From: DATELY01 sp035276085
Lineage (GTDB): Bacteria > Pseudomonadota > Gammaproteobacteria > Steroidobacterales > Steroidobacteraceae
Reading direction: 5' to 3'
Assembly: GCA_035276085.1 (NCBI GenBank)
Contig: DATELY010000049.1
Coordinates: forward strand, 1-13,923
DNA length: 13,923 nt
Made by a program: the position numbers and the translations under genes. The first letter of the stretch is position 1, and each line of letters starts with the position of its first letter. This document shows positions 13,480 through 13,923 of this stretch, in pieces. Below the pieces are notes generated by a model. That model made no database searches, was not told the origin of the DNA, and saw only the letters and a list, made by a program, of their open reading frames with translations.

Positions 13480-13923
<444 letters not shown>

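Overview
The window is GC-rich, densely packed chromosomal DNA from a gammaproteobacterium. The evidence is the pair RppH and ErpA, a 16S 5' part of proteobacterial type, and an rrn leader with the boxB-boxA-boxC arrangement known from enterobacteria. The order DUF6776-like gene, bactofilin, erpA and, further on, M23 peptidase, tyrS, rrn recalls Xanthomonadales, Nevskiales and Steroidobacter-type genomes. That comparison is from memory and was not searched. I see no transposase, integrase, phage gene, CRISPR array or tRNA, and composition gives no sign of recent transfer.

Left part (1-3744): the permease and ATPase of a Fe(III)-type ABC importer (FbpB/FbpC type) read rightward and overlap by 11 bases. 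A separate FecCD-type metal-chelate permease meets them tail to tail with five bases between stops. Middle left (3849-4851): rppH (RNA pyrophosphohydrolase) and hemJ (protoporphyrinogen oxidase) converge with ten bases between stops.

Centre (4852-6580): a control region with competing inverted repeats precedes a membrane-anchored coiled-coil protein of unknown function. It is followed directly by a bactofilin, then by erpA, which seems to have its own promoter. Right of centre (6647-10219): ppx and ppk1, which degrade and make polyphosphate, converge with no base between their stop codons. An M23 murein endopeptidase with an OapA-like N-terminal part lies beyond ppk1 on the same strand.

Right end (11868-13923): tyrS, then a 406-base stretch holding a strong rRNA promoter (TTGACA, 16-base spacer, TAGACT, discriminator GCGCCACC) and an antitermination leader, then the first 444 bases of a 16S rRNA gene, cut by the window edge.

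The genes are mostly housekeeping: iron uptake, haem and Fe-S supply, polyphosphate turnover, envelope shape and translation. I found no clear new defence or mobile system. The best lead for something undescribed is the leader at 4917-5005, where one segment can pair with either of two others and one pairing would hide the ribosome binding site of the DUF6776-like/bactofilin pair. The poorly known partnership of those two genes is the second lead.
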